From: Metellina segmentata
Lineage: Eukaryota; Arthropoda; Arachnida; Araneae; Tetragnathidae
Assembly (NCBI GenBank): GCA_947359465.1
Contig: OX375882.1
Coordinates: forward strand, 52,147,509 to 52,211,508
Length of the DNA: 64,000 nt
Reading direction: 5' to 3'
The translations under genes and the position numbers were made by a program. The notes beneath the pieces are model-generated. The model saw nothing but the letters and a program-made list of their open reading frames with translations, was not told where the DNA came from and did no database searches. Of the stretch, positions 49,376 to 58,178 are shown piece after piece (the first letter of the stretch is position 1; each line of letters begins with the position of its first letter).

Positions 49376-49985
49376 GACCAGATCTTGATGGACGAGATAT
49401 TTCGTCATTAGAAGATTACTAACCAGATCTTGATCAGGTCATCATCAAACAATTCGAAATACCTTAACGACCATATATCTTATCTTTAGCAAAATTGGAC
49501 TGATCTTGATTGCGAGATATTTCGTCATTAGTAAAATTGGTCTGGATCTTGATGACGAGGTATCTATTTTAAATCATCATCAAGAAATCAGCAATGCCAT
49601 AATGACAAGATAGCTCGTCATTAGAAAAATTGGTTTCATTTGGATGACGAGGTATTTCGTTTGAATCATCATCAAATAATTGGAAATAGCTTAATTATGA
49701 GATATCTCGCCATCATCAAACTTAGTCTATTCTTTATGACGATATATCTGCTCAGTAGTAAAATTGGTCTGATTTTCATGACGAGTTACCAAATGAATAA
49801 ACTCAATGACTCGTTGAAGCTATTTAGAAGATTAAAAGAAAAGCAATTGACTAATTTTAATGTATCATTTCGCACACATTCTGCAGTCTCTTGATGACAA
49901 GGTATTACGTTATCAGCAAAATTGGTCAGATCTTGAAAGACGAAATATACTGTCAAAGCCAGTTAAAATGTTAATTCTTGATGGT
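49376..49985. repeat. Field of GACGAGATATCTCGTC-type palindromes
   Basis: About five or six degenerate units spaced roughly 100-130 bp. Each has a near-palindromic GACGAGATATTTCGTCATTA, then AAAATTGGTCTGATCTTGAT, then a second GACGAGGTAT and ATCATCATCAAA. Single decayed copies are scattered over the window from 2.9 kb onward. Confidence 0.75.
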
Positions 49986-50021
49986 GCACAGTAAAAATTG
50001 CATTTCGCAGTTAGTTATCAT

Positions 50022-51212
50022 CAGGGGCGCCGACTTCGGAAAAATATTGAGGGGGCCCAGGGAGTATCCGTAGCTTGGGGTGTACCCCCCCCCCCCGAAA
50101 CTAAAAAAATCCTCTTTTGACCAAAAAGGCAACACAACATCCCTTCCTAATTTTTTTCGGCTACGTCTCTGGGAGGGAAGCTAATACCCGGCCACCAATA
50201 ATAAAAAACGAAATAAAAATTGGTGCGTCATACTAATTTGGGACCGTCGCTGAACTTGCATGGCACATGTTACATTTTGTAAAAAATTTCATATTTTTAA
50301 ACCTCTAATTCTTTTAATACTTTAAAAAAAACTAAAAAAATTTCGAAATCCTTAAATCCCATTCCAAGGAAATAAAAAATTATTTTTGAAAATTATTTTT
50401 TAGTTTTAAAAGAATGGATTTAGGATTTAGAATTTCATGTCTGAGTGATTGGTAAACTTCGTTTAGTATTTTTAAATATTTTTCTCCTCAAAATTAGGTA
50501 AATATTAATTGTACAATGCTTGTTCAGCGAACCAATAAAAATATATTTCACGACACTAGGATATAAAGATAAGAATACAACAATAAAACTGAATTTGAAA
50601 ACAATAGATCAAGATTTGGAAACCAAAATTTTTATTTGCTGATTTTAAATCAGATTTTGCCATCAAAAATACTCGTGTATTTTTTGAGAAATTTTAACAA
50701 TTTCATACTTAATATGACGAAATTTATATAAATTATAAGAATAATAAAAAATTAGGTACAATAGATACCAACTTAGGTACACTAAATAAAAATAATTTTA
50801 ATGAAAACCCCAATTTAAAACTCAAATCTTTAAAGAAAATCATCTTTATCTTAATTAAAATTTTAATTTTAAAAGCAGCAAATGTAGACTTTCGTATTTG
50901 ATTTCGTCCAATGAATTCATTCACGAGAGGTCTAAGATCCAGTTCGTCTAAAACTGTTTGATGCGTATTTAGTATTGCTACATAGTTAAGTCTCTCGTCC
51001 CATTGTTGATCTTGGATAGGTTTTAAGACGACGAAGAGAGCTAAAAGATCTTTCAGCTGTACAAGTTGTCACTGGAATGGTTTGCAACAGTTTCAAACAT
51101 TTTTTTACTTCTGGAAAGAGATCTCCAAGAGCTTTGTCACTTAAAATGAACTCTTTCAAATTTTTAATTGAATCCAGCGTGTTTTAACTCTTCGATAGCT
51201 CAGGTCTCCTTA
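50022..51212 (-). mobile_element. hAT element, 3' portion, split by BEL
   Basis: The terminus at 50,022 reads CAGGGGCGCCGACTTCGG, a hAT-type end seen in ZMYM-like hAT families. On the minus strand the transposase C-terminus lies at about 51,175-50,870, pointing towards this end. The BEL LTR begins at 51,213, so the rest of the hAT should lie beyond the right edge of the window. A G/C-rich run lies at 50,080-50,096. Confidence 0.65.
50870..51175 (-). pseudogene. hAT transposase C-terminal domain
   Basis: The minus strand reads NLKEFILSDKALGDLFPEVK, then LLQTIPVTTCTAERSFSSLR and RLKTYPRSTMGRE. This is the hAT family dimerisation region (T-x-x-AERSFS-LRRLK-Y-RS-M) of the ZMYM1/THAP12-like group. 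A frameshift follows, and the tail (LVNEFIGRNQIRKSTFAAF) continues in another frame before stops. Only the C-terminal about 100 residues are in the window. With upstream sequence displaced by BEL and a frame break here, this copy is inactive. Confidence 0.7.
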
Positions 51213-51417
51213 TGTTCTCATTAAAATTCACCAAACACATCACAAGGAATAATGGACTGTAGTTCTCACATCATTTATTAATTTCTCTCTCTGAGCTGCG
51301 CTCACACGCGCCTTTTTCGCAGCTCACAAAAACTCGCACTGGGCGCCAGGCGTCGCAAGGTTACAGTGCGCGACAGCAGCGCCCTTTTTTGGCTGTTGCC
51401 AACGGAGAGCTCAAACA
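51213..51417 (-). repeat. BEL 3' LTR (predicted)
   Basis: In element orientation it starts TGTTTGAGCTCTCCGTTGGC at 51,417 and ends AATGAGAACA at 51,213, keeping the TG...CA rule. A purine tract GGGGGGAGCA lies directly upstream (51,418-51,427), where plus-strand synthesis would be primed. An AATAAA lies within. The 5' LTR is outside the window, so the boundaries are inferred. Confidence 0.65.
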
Positions 51418-51648
51418 TGCTCCCCCCGTTGAAACCTGAAGGGTTTCAACAATATCACTTCACACAATGATCAATTACAATATTCACAGTACACAGTAGG
51501 GGTTAGTACCAAATTCTTACAGAACGTAAGCACAAGCACATAATAGCAATTACCACAAACAAATACACTATAAACAAATTTTAATATTTTCACAATTCAA
51601 GAATAAACTCCACCAGTTATTTAATATACAACACGAACCTATTTTAAA

Positions 51649-52161
51649 CTATTCAACTGGTAACACAGATAACTTAGACACAGATCTCTTGAAAATACCA
51701 CATTGAGTTTTTACATCGACTACTCTTACCCTTTCATCTCGTCCGGGATGAATTTTTATAACTCTACCACGTGCCCAATAGCATGGTGGGACACCATCTT
51801 CCTTAATCAAAACCAAGTCACCTAATTTTAAGTTTTTCTTATCAAACATCCATTTACTTCTTTCGTGTAAAGTATTTAGATAAGAAACACTCCATTTTTT
51901 CCACAAATTTTGAACAATTTTTGTAGTAACTTGCCACCGTGATAGTCTATTGATGTTGATATCTATTACACACGGCTCAACAACAGCAGTTACCGGTCTT
52001 CCAATTAAGAAGTGTGCTGAAGTGAGAATTTCAAGATCATCTACTTCAGATGACAGAGGCGTTAATGGGCGGCTGTTAAGCATACCTTCAATCTGTGCCA
52101 AAACAGTATGGAATTCCTCATAAGTTAATTTACAGTTACACACTATTCGTTTGAAATAATA
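51649..52161 (-). pseudogene. BEL pol, integrase C-terminal segment
   Basis: The last part of BEL pol, after the LINE insertion. It contains FHTVLAQIEGMLNSRPLTPL, a block that follows the catalytic core in BEL integrases, then SRWQVTTKIVQNLWKKWSVS and a C-terminal chromatin/DNA-binding type domain (LGDLVLIKEDGVPPCYWARG, ending SVSKLSVLPVE). The open frame is in register with the upstream BEL segment once the LINE and one 13-bp duplication are discounted. The stop at 51,649 is followed by about 220 bp of untranslated DNA, the purine tract and the LTR. The Met at 52,179 lies in LINE sequence and is not a real start. Confidence 0.85.
52149..52161. repeat. LINE target-site duplication, lower copy
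   Basis: GTTTGAAATAATA here and at 53,182-53,194, exact over 13 bp and directly flanking the LINE. Confidence 0.92.
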
Positions 52162-53181
52162 CAGGACAGGACAGGACAATCACTTCCGGAGTGCCTACTG
52201 CAAAGCAGCTTAACTCCCCGTCATCAGGTGTGTGTAACTTAAAACTGAGTTGCTTAAAAAGAGAGAAAATTTAAGAGTAAAAAATGGTTTAAAAGGCTGA
52301 TTAGAAATAAAACATAATTTTCAGCTAAACAAAGTTCCGAAAGATGGCTCCACCTCCTTAAGCGATCGACAAACCAGTCGGTTTCCCTTCCAGAGTGTGA
52401 CCGCATTCGGAGGTGGCAAACTTTGATGATCCATTTAAAAGTTAAAAAAGATTAAAATTTTAAATAAATAAAAAGAAAAGCAAGGTCGAAAAAGAGAAAT
52501 AAAACTGTTGTGTTTTAGTGATTCAATTAGGGTCCTGTCGAGTCCAAAAAATGCTCAGCATCTACGAGTGAAAACCAGGGTCATGATCCAATATGGGATT
52601 TGCAAAATAAAAATTTTGCATGGGGAGATAAAGTTAGGAATTGAAGTCAAAGACATCAGGATCCAAACGAAACATGCCGCATTGACGTTTAGGTCGCCGC
52701 GGGTAAGTTTCCAGGTTTTGTTGCAAGAAGGCACGTGGTCTTTTTGCAGAGCTTTTGACCGAAGGGTCGTAAGGTGGTAATGCTCTAAGTGCTTCGTTTG
52801 GAACCTGAGGTATTTTTTCGAAGAACTTGGCCGAAATGTGCTGCAGGAATTCAGCAATGGGTTTAATTTTGAGGTCCGAATGTATGACTTCATTCCGGAC
52901 ATAGTAAGGAGCTCCTGTGATAGTCCGCAATGTGCGGCTCTGGAAACTCTGCAGTTTTTTCCAATTCAATTTATTTGTACCGGCCCATATTTGTGAGCCG
53001 TACGTCAGTGTTGGCCGAATGATGGCTTTGTAGAGGAGGAGTTTATTGTGAAGGGAGAGCCTGCTCCTTCGGGCTATGAGCGAGTAGATTTTCCCTTTGG
53101 CAATTGCCGCATTACGAAGGGCACGTTTAATGTGTTCGTTCCAAAGCAACTTTGGATCTAACACAAGTCCCAGGTAGCGGT
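52162..53181 (-). mobile_element. 5'-truncated Jockey-like LINE
   Basis: A 1,020-bp non-LTR retrotransposon 3' end in minus orientation, flanked by exact 13-bp duplications. It carries the end of a reverse transcriptase frame and about 470 bp of 3' untranslated sequence. Its 3' terminus is a pentamer repeat (TGTCC, about 3.4 units) rather than poly(A). 5' truncation is the normal outcome of incomplete target-primed reverse transcription. Confidence 0.9.
52634..53181 (-). pseudogene. Jockey-like LINE RT, C-terminal part
   Basis: The frame enters from BEL integrase and continues as RYLGLVLDPKLLWNEHIKRA, LLLYKAIIRPTLTYGSQIWA and LQSFQSRTLRTITGAPYYVR. This is the thumb and C-terminal region of Jockey-clade ORF2 (YLGV-LD, L-LYK--IRP--TYG--IW, A-W-VRN). 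The catalytic YxDD region and the endonuclease were lost by 5' truncation. By chance the LINE joined in frame with BEL integrase and, further up, with a stretch of antisense Gypsy LTR, so one open frame of 278 codons (53,470-52,634) reads through three elements. It is a fragment and not functional. Confidence 0.88.
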
Positions 53182-53194
53182 GTTTGAAATAATA

Positions 53195-53322
53195 TGTAAA
53201 AGAACGAACACCTGCCTCCCAAAGACCTCCAAAATTTGGGGCCCGTGGCGGAATGAATTCCCACGTTATATTTTCTTCTAGTAAAAAGTTAGACCAATTA
53301 TCATTTTCCATTTTTAATGCCT
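53195..53322 (-). pseudogene. BEL pol, integrase middle segment
   Basis: This 128-bp piece lies between the LINE and the Gypsy element. It encodes WSNFLLEENITWEFIPPRAP, then NFGGLWEAGVRSF, where the glutamate of GLWE-GV is the last of the integrase DDE residues in BEL elements. It joins the larger pol segment above 60,229 through the GCCT duplication and the 3' segment below 52,161. With one copy of each duplication counted, the frame is unbroken across both joints. Confidence 0.9.
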
Positions 53323-53742
53323 TGTAACGTACACTTCCGGAATATCTTTTAAATGTATTTCTATAGTATTTCTTTTTCCTTATTCCCCACACACACAAGA
53401 TAGTGTGATACTTCCTGTGTTTATTTTTACTTCTTAATACTCTTGGAAAGGATATCTTTTCTTTTGACATATTTATGTGAGCTTAAATGGTTTTCCCGGA
53501 AGTTCATTTCTTTTTTATGTATAACGTTGGTGAAAATATATTTTTTTGTAACGGCTTTTAGAGTCGATTGGATGCTTCGTTGAAGTGTGGACTGAGTGCA
53601 GTGTTGGAATGGCGTGTGTTTCAGCCGTTATGTTTAAAACGTATGATGAGAGGTAGTTGTAACGGTGATGTCGCTACCATATTGTAAATAAATTTTTCTT
53701 TATTTCTTTAAAAAAGTCTATTTCTTTTATCACGACGTTACA
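53323..53742 (+). repeat. Gypsy 5' LTR, 420 bp
   Basis: Starts TGTAACGTACACTTCCGG and ends CGACGTTACA. I see no difference from the 3' LTR except a 10-bp CA-rich insertion near 53,387 (ATTCCCCACACACACAAG here, ATTCCAAG there). An AATAAA lies near the end. The sequence after the LTR (GCTACCTATTAATGG) should hold the primer site; I could not match it to a tRNA. Confidence 0.95.
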
Positions 53743-53794
53743 GCTACCTATTAATGGTGGCATGCACTGCGATCGTTCCCATTAAATTGAAGTC

Positions 53795-54545
53795 TTGGAC
53801 ATCCCGTCCTGATTTGAGAATAAACTGTGGACATCTCGTCCTGTGTTCAGCGAAAATTTGCGTGCGTCCTGCAGCAACGAAGAAGGCCATCCGGTCTGAA
53901 GTTTTTGGACATCCCGTCCTCGTGAGTGGAATATTTGCGTGCGTCCGGCAGCAACGAAGAAGGCCATCCGGTCTGAAGTTTTTGGACATCCCGTCCTCGT
54001 GAGTGGAATATTTGCGTGCGTCCGGCAGCAACGAAGGGGCCATCCGGTCCGAAGTTTGTGGACATCCCGTCCTTGTGAGTGGAGTATTTGCGTGCGTCCG
54101 GCAGCAACGAAGGGGCCATCCGGTCCGAAGTTTGTGGACATCCCGTCCTCGTGAGTGGAGTATTTGCGTGCGTCCGGCAGCAACGAAGGGGCCATCCGGT
54201 CCGAAGTTTGTGGACATCCCGTCCTCGTGAGTGGAGTATTTGCGTGCGTCCGGCAGCAACGAAGGGGCCATCCGGTCCGAAGTTTGTGGACATCCCGTCC
54301 TCGCGAGTGGAGAATTTGCGTGCGTCCGGCAGCAACGAAGTGGGCCATCCGGTCCGATGTTTTTGGATATCCCGTTCTGTTTCTGTGTATGAAACGTGGC
54401 CTGTTACTGCGTGTGTCCAGCAACGAAGCTTAGTCCGGTCAGTAGAATTGGGACATCCCGTCCTGTTCCTGTGTGTGAAACGCGTGTGTTCAGCAGCAAA
54501 AGGGCCATCCGGTCCGAACTTTTTGGGCATCCCGTCCTGTCATCG
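53795..54545 (+). repeat. About 76-bp tandem repeats in Gypsy leader
   Basis: Roughly ten units marked by TTTGTGGACATCCCGTCCT, GTGAGTGGAGTATTTGCGTG and CGTCCGGCAGCAACGAAGG. Units are almost identical at 53,905-54,310 (76-78 bp) and decay at both ends. Because 76 is one more than a multiple of three, consecutive units run through all frames. The array stays open over 175-227 codons in three antisense frames and for shorter runs in sense. It lies between LTR and gag, where packaging or translation-control signals are usually found. Confidence 0.92.
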
Positions 54546-55111
54546 TCAGCAAAGTCCAGTTCGAACTTTGGGTTCCTGCTCAAGGACTTCCTGTGTATCA
54601 TCAAGCAACTGTTCCAGATAAGTGATTTCGGTTTTAAGTCTAAAGTTTTATGCACTATTATATTTAATGTACAATTTTACTTCTGTTTTTGTGATAACTT
54701 CCATTTATCGTAACAGGTTTCGAAACAAAAAAATTTCTTATTTGCAAATTTTGCTTTTATAATAGAAATTAGTATTGTTTTGGAATTTATGTGAAATAGA
54801 AATTTAAGAGATTTTAATCGTCGTAGATGATTATTTATCTTAATTAATAATTTAAATTTGTTTTGTATTTAAAATGGTATTTTGATTTAATTTTTTTTTT
54901 AATTAATTAGCTTTTGAAGGTCTTTTGGGTTACAAAATTGGTTTTTGTACATTTATTTCTTTTCTATTGTTCTATTATCTTTGAGTTATATTTCTTGTGG
55001 CTTGGCTATAAGGTAAGTCAGAATTCTGGACGGTTTCGGTTTCGAAAAGTTTTCATTTTGTACCTTACGTTATATTTGAGTCCAAAGGGGGAAACTGTTT
55101 AGAATTTAATC
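54546..55111 (+). other. Gypsy leader, AT-rich part
   Basis: AT-rich, stop-rich untranslated sequence between the repeat array and the gag start at 55,112. The gag start has ATTTAATC ahead of ATG. No motif recognised. Confidence 0.6.
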
Positions 55112-56720
55112 ATGACTTATTTAGTTAAGGGAAAGAAAGAGGACTTGATCAAATTGGTGGAGGAGATATATTTAGAAATCACCGTAGAAAAATCCATAAA
55201 ACAGTTAGTGAATCTTATTACTTCAAGTGAGGGATATGATGAAGAATTCACCAAAGCACTTTTTGGAAGAATTATAGAAACTCGAAAGAAAAATGAAGCC
55301 TTTGAAGTGGAAGAAAAGCGGAGAATTGAAACCCTTGAAGTGGAAGAAAAGCGGAGAATTGAAGCCCTTGAAGTGGAAGAAAAGCGGAGAAATGAAGCCC
55401 TTGAAGAAAAGCGGAGAATTGAATACCTTGAAGAAAAGCGGAGAATTGAAGACCTCGAAGAAAAGCAGAAAGAACGAGAGTATGAGTTGGAAAAATTGAG
55501 AATAGAAGCAACTAGTCAAACCCAGCGAGGTGCAGTTGATAATTCTAGACCAACGAATCGAGACTTGACCAAGATCCTTCCGAAATACGACATGAAAGAT
55601 GATATGAGTCTTTATTTAATCTTGTTCGAGCGACAGGCAACTTTGCTGTCGCTGGGTAAAGAAATGTGGGTATCTCACCTATTAAGTTTGATCCCCCAAG
55701 AGATTGCTCATATAATAGCCCGTGAACCAGCTGACCTAGCTATAAATTATGATCACATCAAGAATATTCTGTTAAAAAGGTTCAAACTAACACCAGAAAG
55801 ATTTCGACAGTTATTTAGTTCACATCATAAAGCAGTTGATCGGAACTGGAGGGATTTCTATCATGAATTGTCTACTTATTTCGATGGATGGATTGCAGGT
55901 TGTCAGGTCCTTACTTTTGAAAAACTGAGAGATTTGATCATCACAGATCAGATGAAGAAAAAAACACCATCCGAATTCAAAGATATGTATCTCAGAGAAT
56001 GGACAGAAATAAACTCCCCTACAGATTTGGTGGAACTGTTGGAGAAGTTTGAAGACGTTAGACGAACTGTGAAACGATACCCTGTCTTTGCGAAAGACAA
56101 GTTCGAGGGTCGAGTTCAAAACAAGTTTGAAAAGACCGATAATCCACCAAGGAGAAGTGATACCATAAATGGTAAAGGGGTTAAGATAGAAGGAAGATTT
56201 TCCGAACAAGACCCAAATCCGGAATTCGACCGCAGGAGACAGATGCGGTGTTTTCATTGCAATCAGCCTGGTCATATCCGACCAAATTGTCCAAAGTTGA
56301 AGAAACCTTCGGAAACTGTAAATTACATTTCGGACAAAGAACCTGAGAAGTACCTGGAACCGTATATCATGAAAGGAAAAATAAACGGTCAGGATATAAA
56401 TTTACTAAGAGATACCGGAGCGACCATTGACATTGTGTGTCGGAAATTGGTGAATTCAGCTGACATGACTGGTGAACATGTTTGGGTACAGCAACCTTTG
56501 GACTCCAGCTCAACTTGTTTACCTCTTGCCGAAGTTTTGGTAGAGTGTGAATTGGGAAAAACACTCACTAAGGCTGCTGTGATTCCAGATGAACTAGACC
56601 GCGGACGATATCTTTTAGGGAATCGGACTGCTGCCTTGTTAAAAAGGGAAGATTGTCAATCTGTGGATCAAATAAATGCAGTACTGACAAGGCATCAGAA
56701 AAAAGTGAAAGAAAGGGAAG

Positions 56721-56761
<41 letters not shown>

Positions 56762-56767
56762 CTTTAA
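55112..56767 (+). CDS. Gypsy Gag-protease polyprotein
   Basis: A 551-codon frame. Residues 1-50 are a helical N-terminus. Residues about 60-135 are a charged coiled-coil of repeated EVEEKRRIEAL units (33-bp DNA repeats, shrinking to 27 bp). Residues about 190-330 form the Gag capsid-like region (VSHLLSLIPQEIAHIIAREP, FRQLFSSHHKAVDRNWRDFY), resembling the SCAN-like Gag of Gypsy elements. CFHCNQPGHIRPNC at residues 380-393 is a CCHC nucleic-acid-binding zinc knuckle. The aspartic protease active site is DTGAT at residue 434. Gag would form the particle and bind the RNA; the protease would process the polyproteins. The frame ends just after a TC tract (56,723-56,758) in a meaningless SLSL tail, while integrase continues in another frame. 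Confidence 0.92.
55290..55490 (+). repeat. Coding minisatellite in gag
   Basis: Three or so 33-bp units (GAAGTGGAAGAAAAGCGGAG with an ATTGAAGCCCTT-like end) and then 27-bp units lacking the GAAGTG codons. Both lengths keep the frame, so slippage changes only the length of the Gag coiled-coil. Confidence 0.9.
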
Positions 56768-58104
56768 TTAAAGAATCCGAAAACCCTATCCCAGCCGAAG
56801 AATTCAGTACCTTGGAAAAAAATGAAATGGAAACAGGGGAAGTAAGTGACGAGTTCACTCAGGTGGCAGAAGATCAAGATATCACTGAATTGTTAAAAGT
56901 GGACACTGAGCAGCTAATCAAGGCTCAAGGTGAAGATGAAGAGATGAGCTCTCAAGTAAAACAAATCCAAAATGGAAACCCTCCTAAAGATTTTGAACTG
57001 GAGAAGGGCCGACTTTTGGTAAAGATCAAGGAGGACAAGAGTGGTATCGAAAGGAAGCTCATCGTCGTGCCCATAGAGTATCGAGAAAAGATACTGAAAT
57101 TGTGTCATGAAGGCACGTCAGGTCATCTTGGGACCACCAAGACCAAAGACAGAATGACCAAGTACTTTTTCTGGAAAAACTGTTACAAAGAAGCAGAGGA
57201 CTTCGTGAAGGCTTGCGATTCCTGCCAGAGAGCTGGAAAGGCAAGGGACAAGAAAAAAGCGCCGATGACTCTTGTTCCAGTGATTACTGAAGTTTTTTCC
57301 CGTATTAATATTGACGCTGTAGGACCTTTGCCCGTGACGGACTCAGGCCAAAGATACCTGATTACGGCAATGTGTATGTCGTCGAAGTACCCAGATGCTG
57401 TGGCAGTACCAAACATAACATCTAGATCCGTAATTAATGCTCTCCTTCAGATTTTTAGTCGAATGGGTTTTCCTAAGGAGATTCAACACGACCAGGGAAC
57501 CTCGTTTATGAGCGAACTCACATCGGAATTTTTTGAACGTTTCGGCATCAAGGTGGTACTTAGCTCTGTGTATCATCCCCAGAGCAATCTGGTAGAAAGG
57601 TTTCATCGTACCCTGAAACGGATTTTGAGAGTTTTGTGTAACGAAGAAGGACCAGATTGGGAGAAGCATGTCCATGCAGTCTTGTTCGCCTTGAGGACAG
57701 TTACTCATGAATCCACCGGATTCAGTCCAGCTGAATTGGTTCATGGAAAAAACTTGCGGACTCCCGTCACTCTTCTGTATGAAAACTGGTTACAGCCGGA
57801 AGAAGGAAATTCTTCAGTTGTTGAATATATCATCAATCTTCTCAGAATATTGGAAAAATGTCGCAGCCTAGCCATTGATAATATGGAGGAAGCTGCCAAG
57901 AAAAGAAAAAAATGGTACGACAAAAATACCGTGAAACGTGAATTCAATGTTGGAGATAAAGTACTGGTACTGGCACCCTCACCTGTAAATAAGTTAGCGG
58001 TTCAATGGCATGGTCCTGGGACCATTGAAACCAAGATTTCGGAGACGAACTACTTTGTTGCCCTGCCCAACTGGAAAAATTCGTCACAAATCTCTATCAT
58101 GTAA
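56653..58104 (+). CDS. Gypsy integrase frame
   Basis: The frame is open from 56,653, but genuine pol sequence begins after the TC tract, so the Met at 56,653 is not a likely start. Residue numbers count from there. The zinc-binding HHCC domain has H152, H158, C188 and C191 (CHEGTSGHLG, CDSCQRAG). The catalytic DDE core has D221 (NIDAVGPL), D280 (QHDQGTSF) and E315 (LVERFHRT), with 34 residues between D280 and E315 as expected. The C-terminal domain includes FNVGDKVLVLAPSPVNKLAV and WHGPGTIETK. It would insert the cDNA into the genome. The frame stops at 58,104 shortly after an A5 run at 58,075-58,079. The expected integrase tail (YHVNLLKPYY-like) lies in the next frame, shared with reverse transcriptase. 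Confidence 0.93.
56723..56758 (+). repeat. (TC)18 microsatellite inside pol
   Basis: Thirty-six bases of pure TC at the protease-integrase junction. It encodes Ser-Leu repeats in either frame, and the coding frame changes here. Confidence 0.97.
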
Positions 58105-58178
58105 ATTTATTAAAACCTTACTACCAGAGGCCGGAATTCATAAATCTGGTCACTACTTGTGAGGATGAAGAATCAGAG

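Noticed and set aside
53744..54530. Three long antisense open frames of 175-227 codons
   Set aside because: They are products of the 76-bp repeat, whose 3n+1 length carries the same open stretch through every frame. No protein family is seen.
55223..55519. Antisense frames opposite gag
   Set aside because: Shadows of the repetitive Gag coiled-coil coding sequence.
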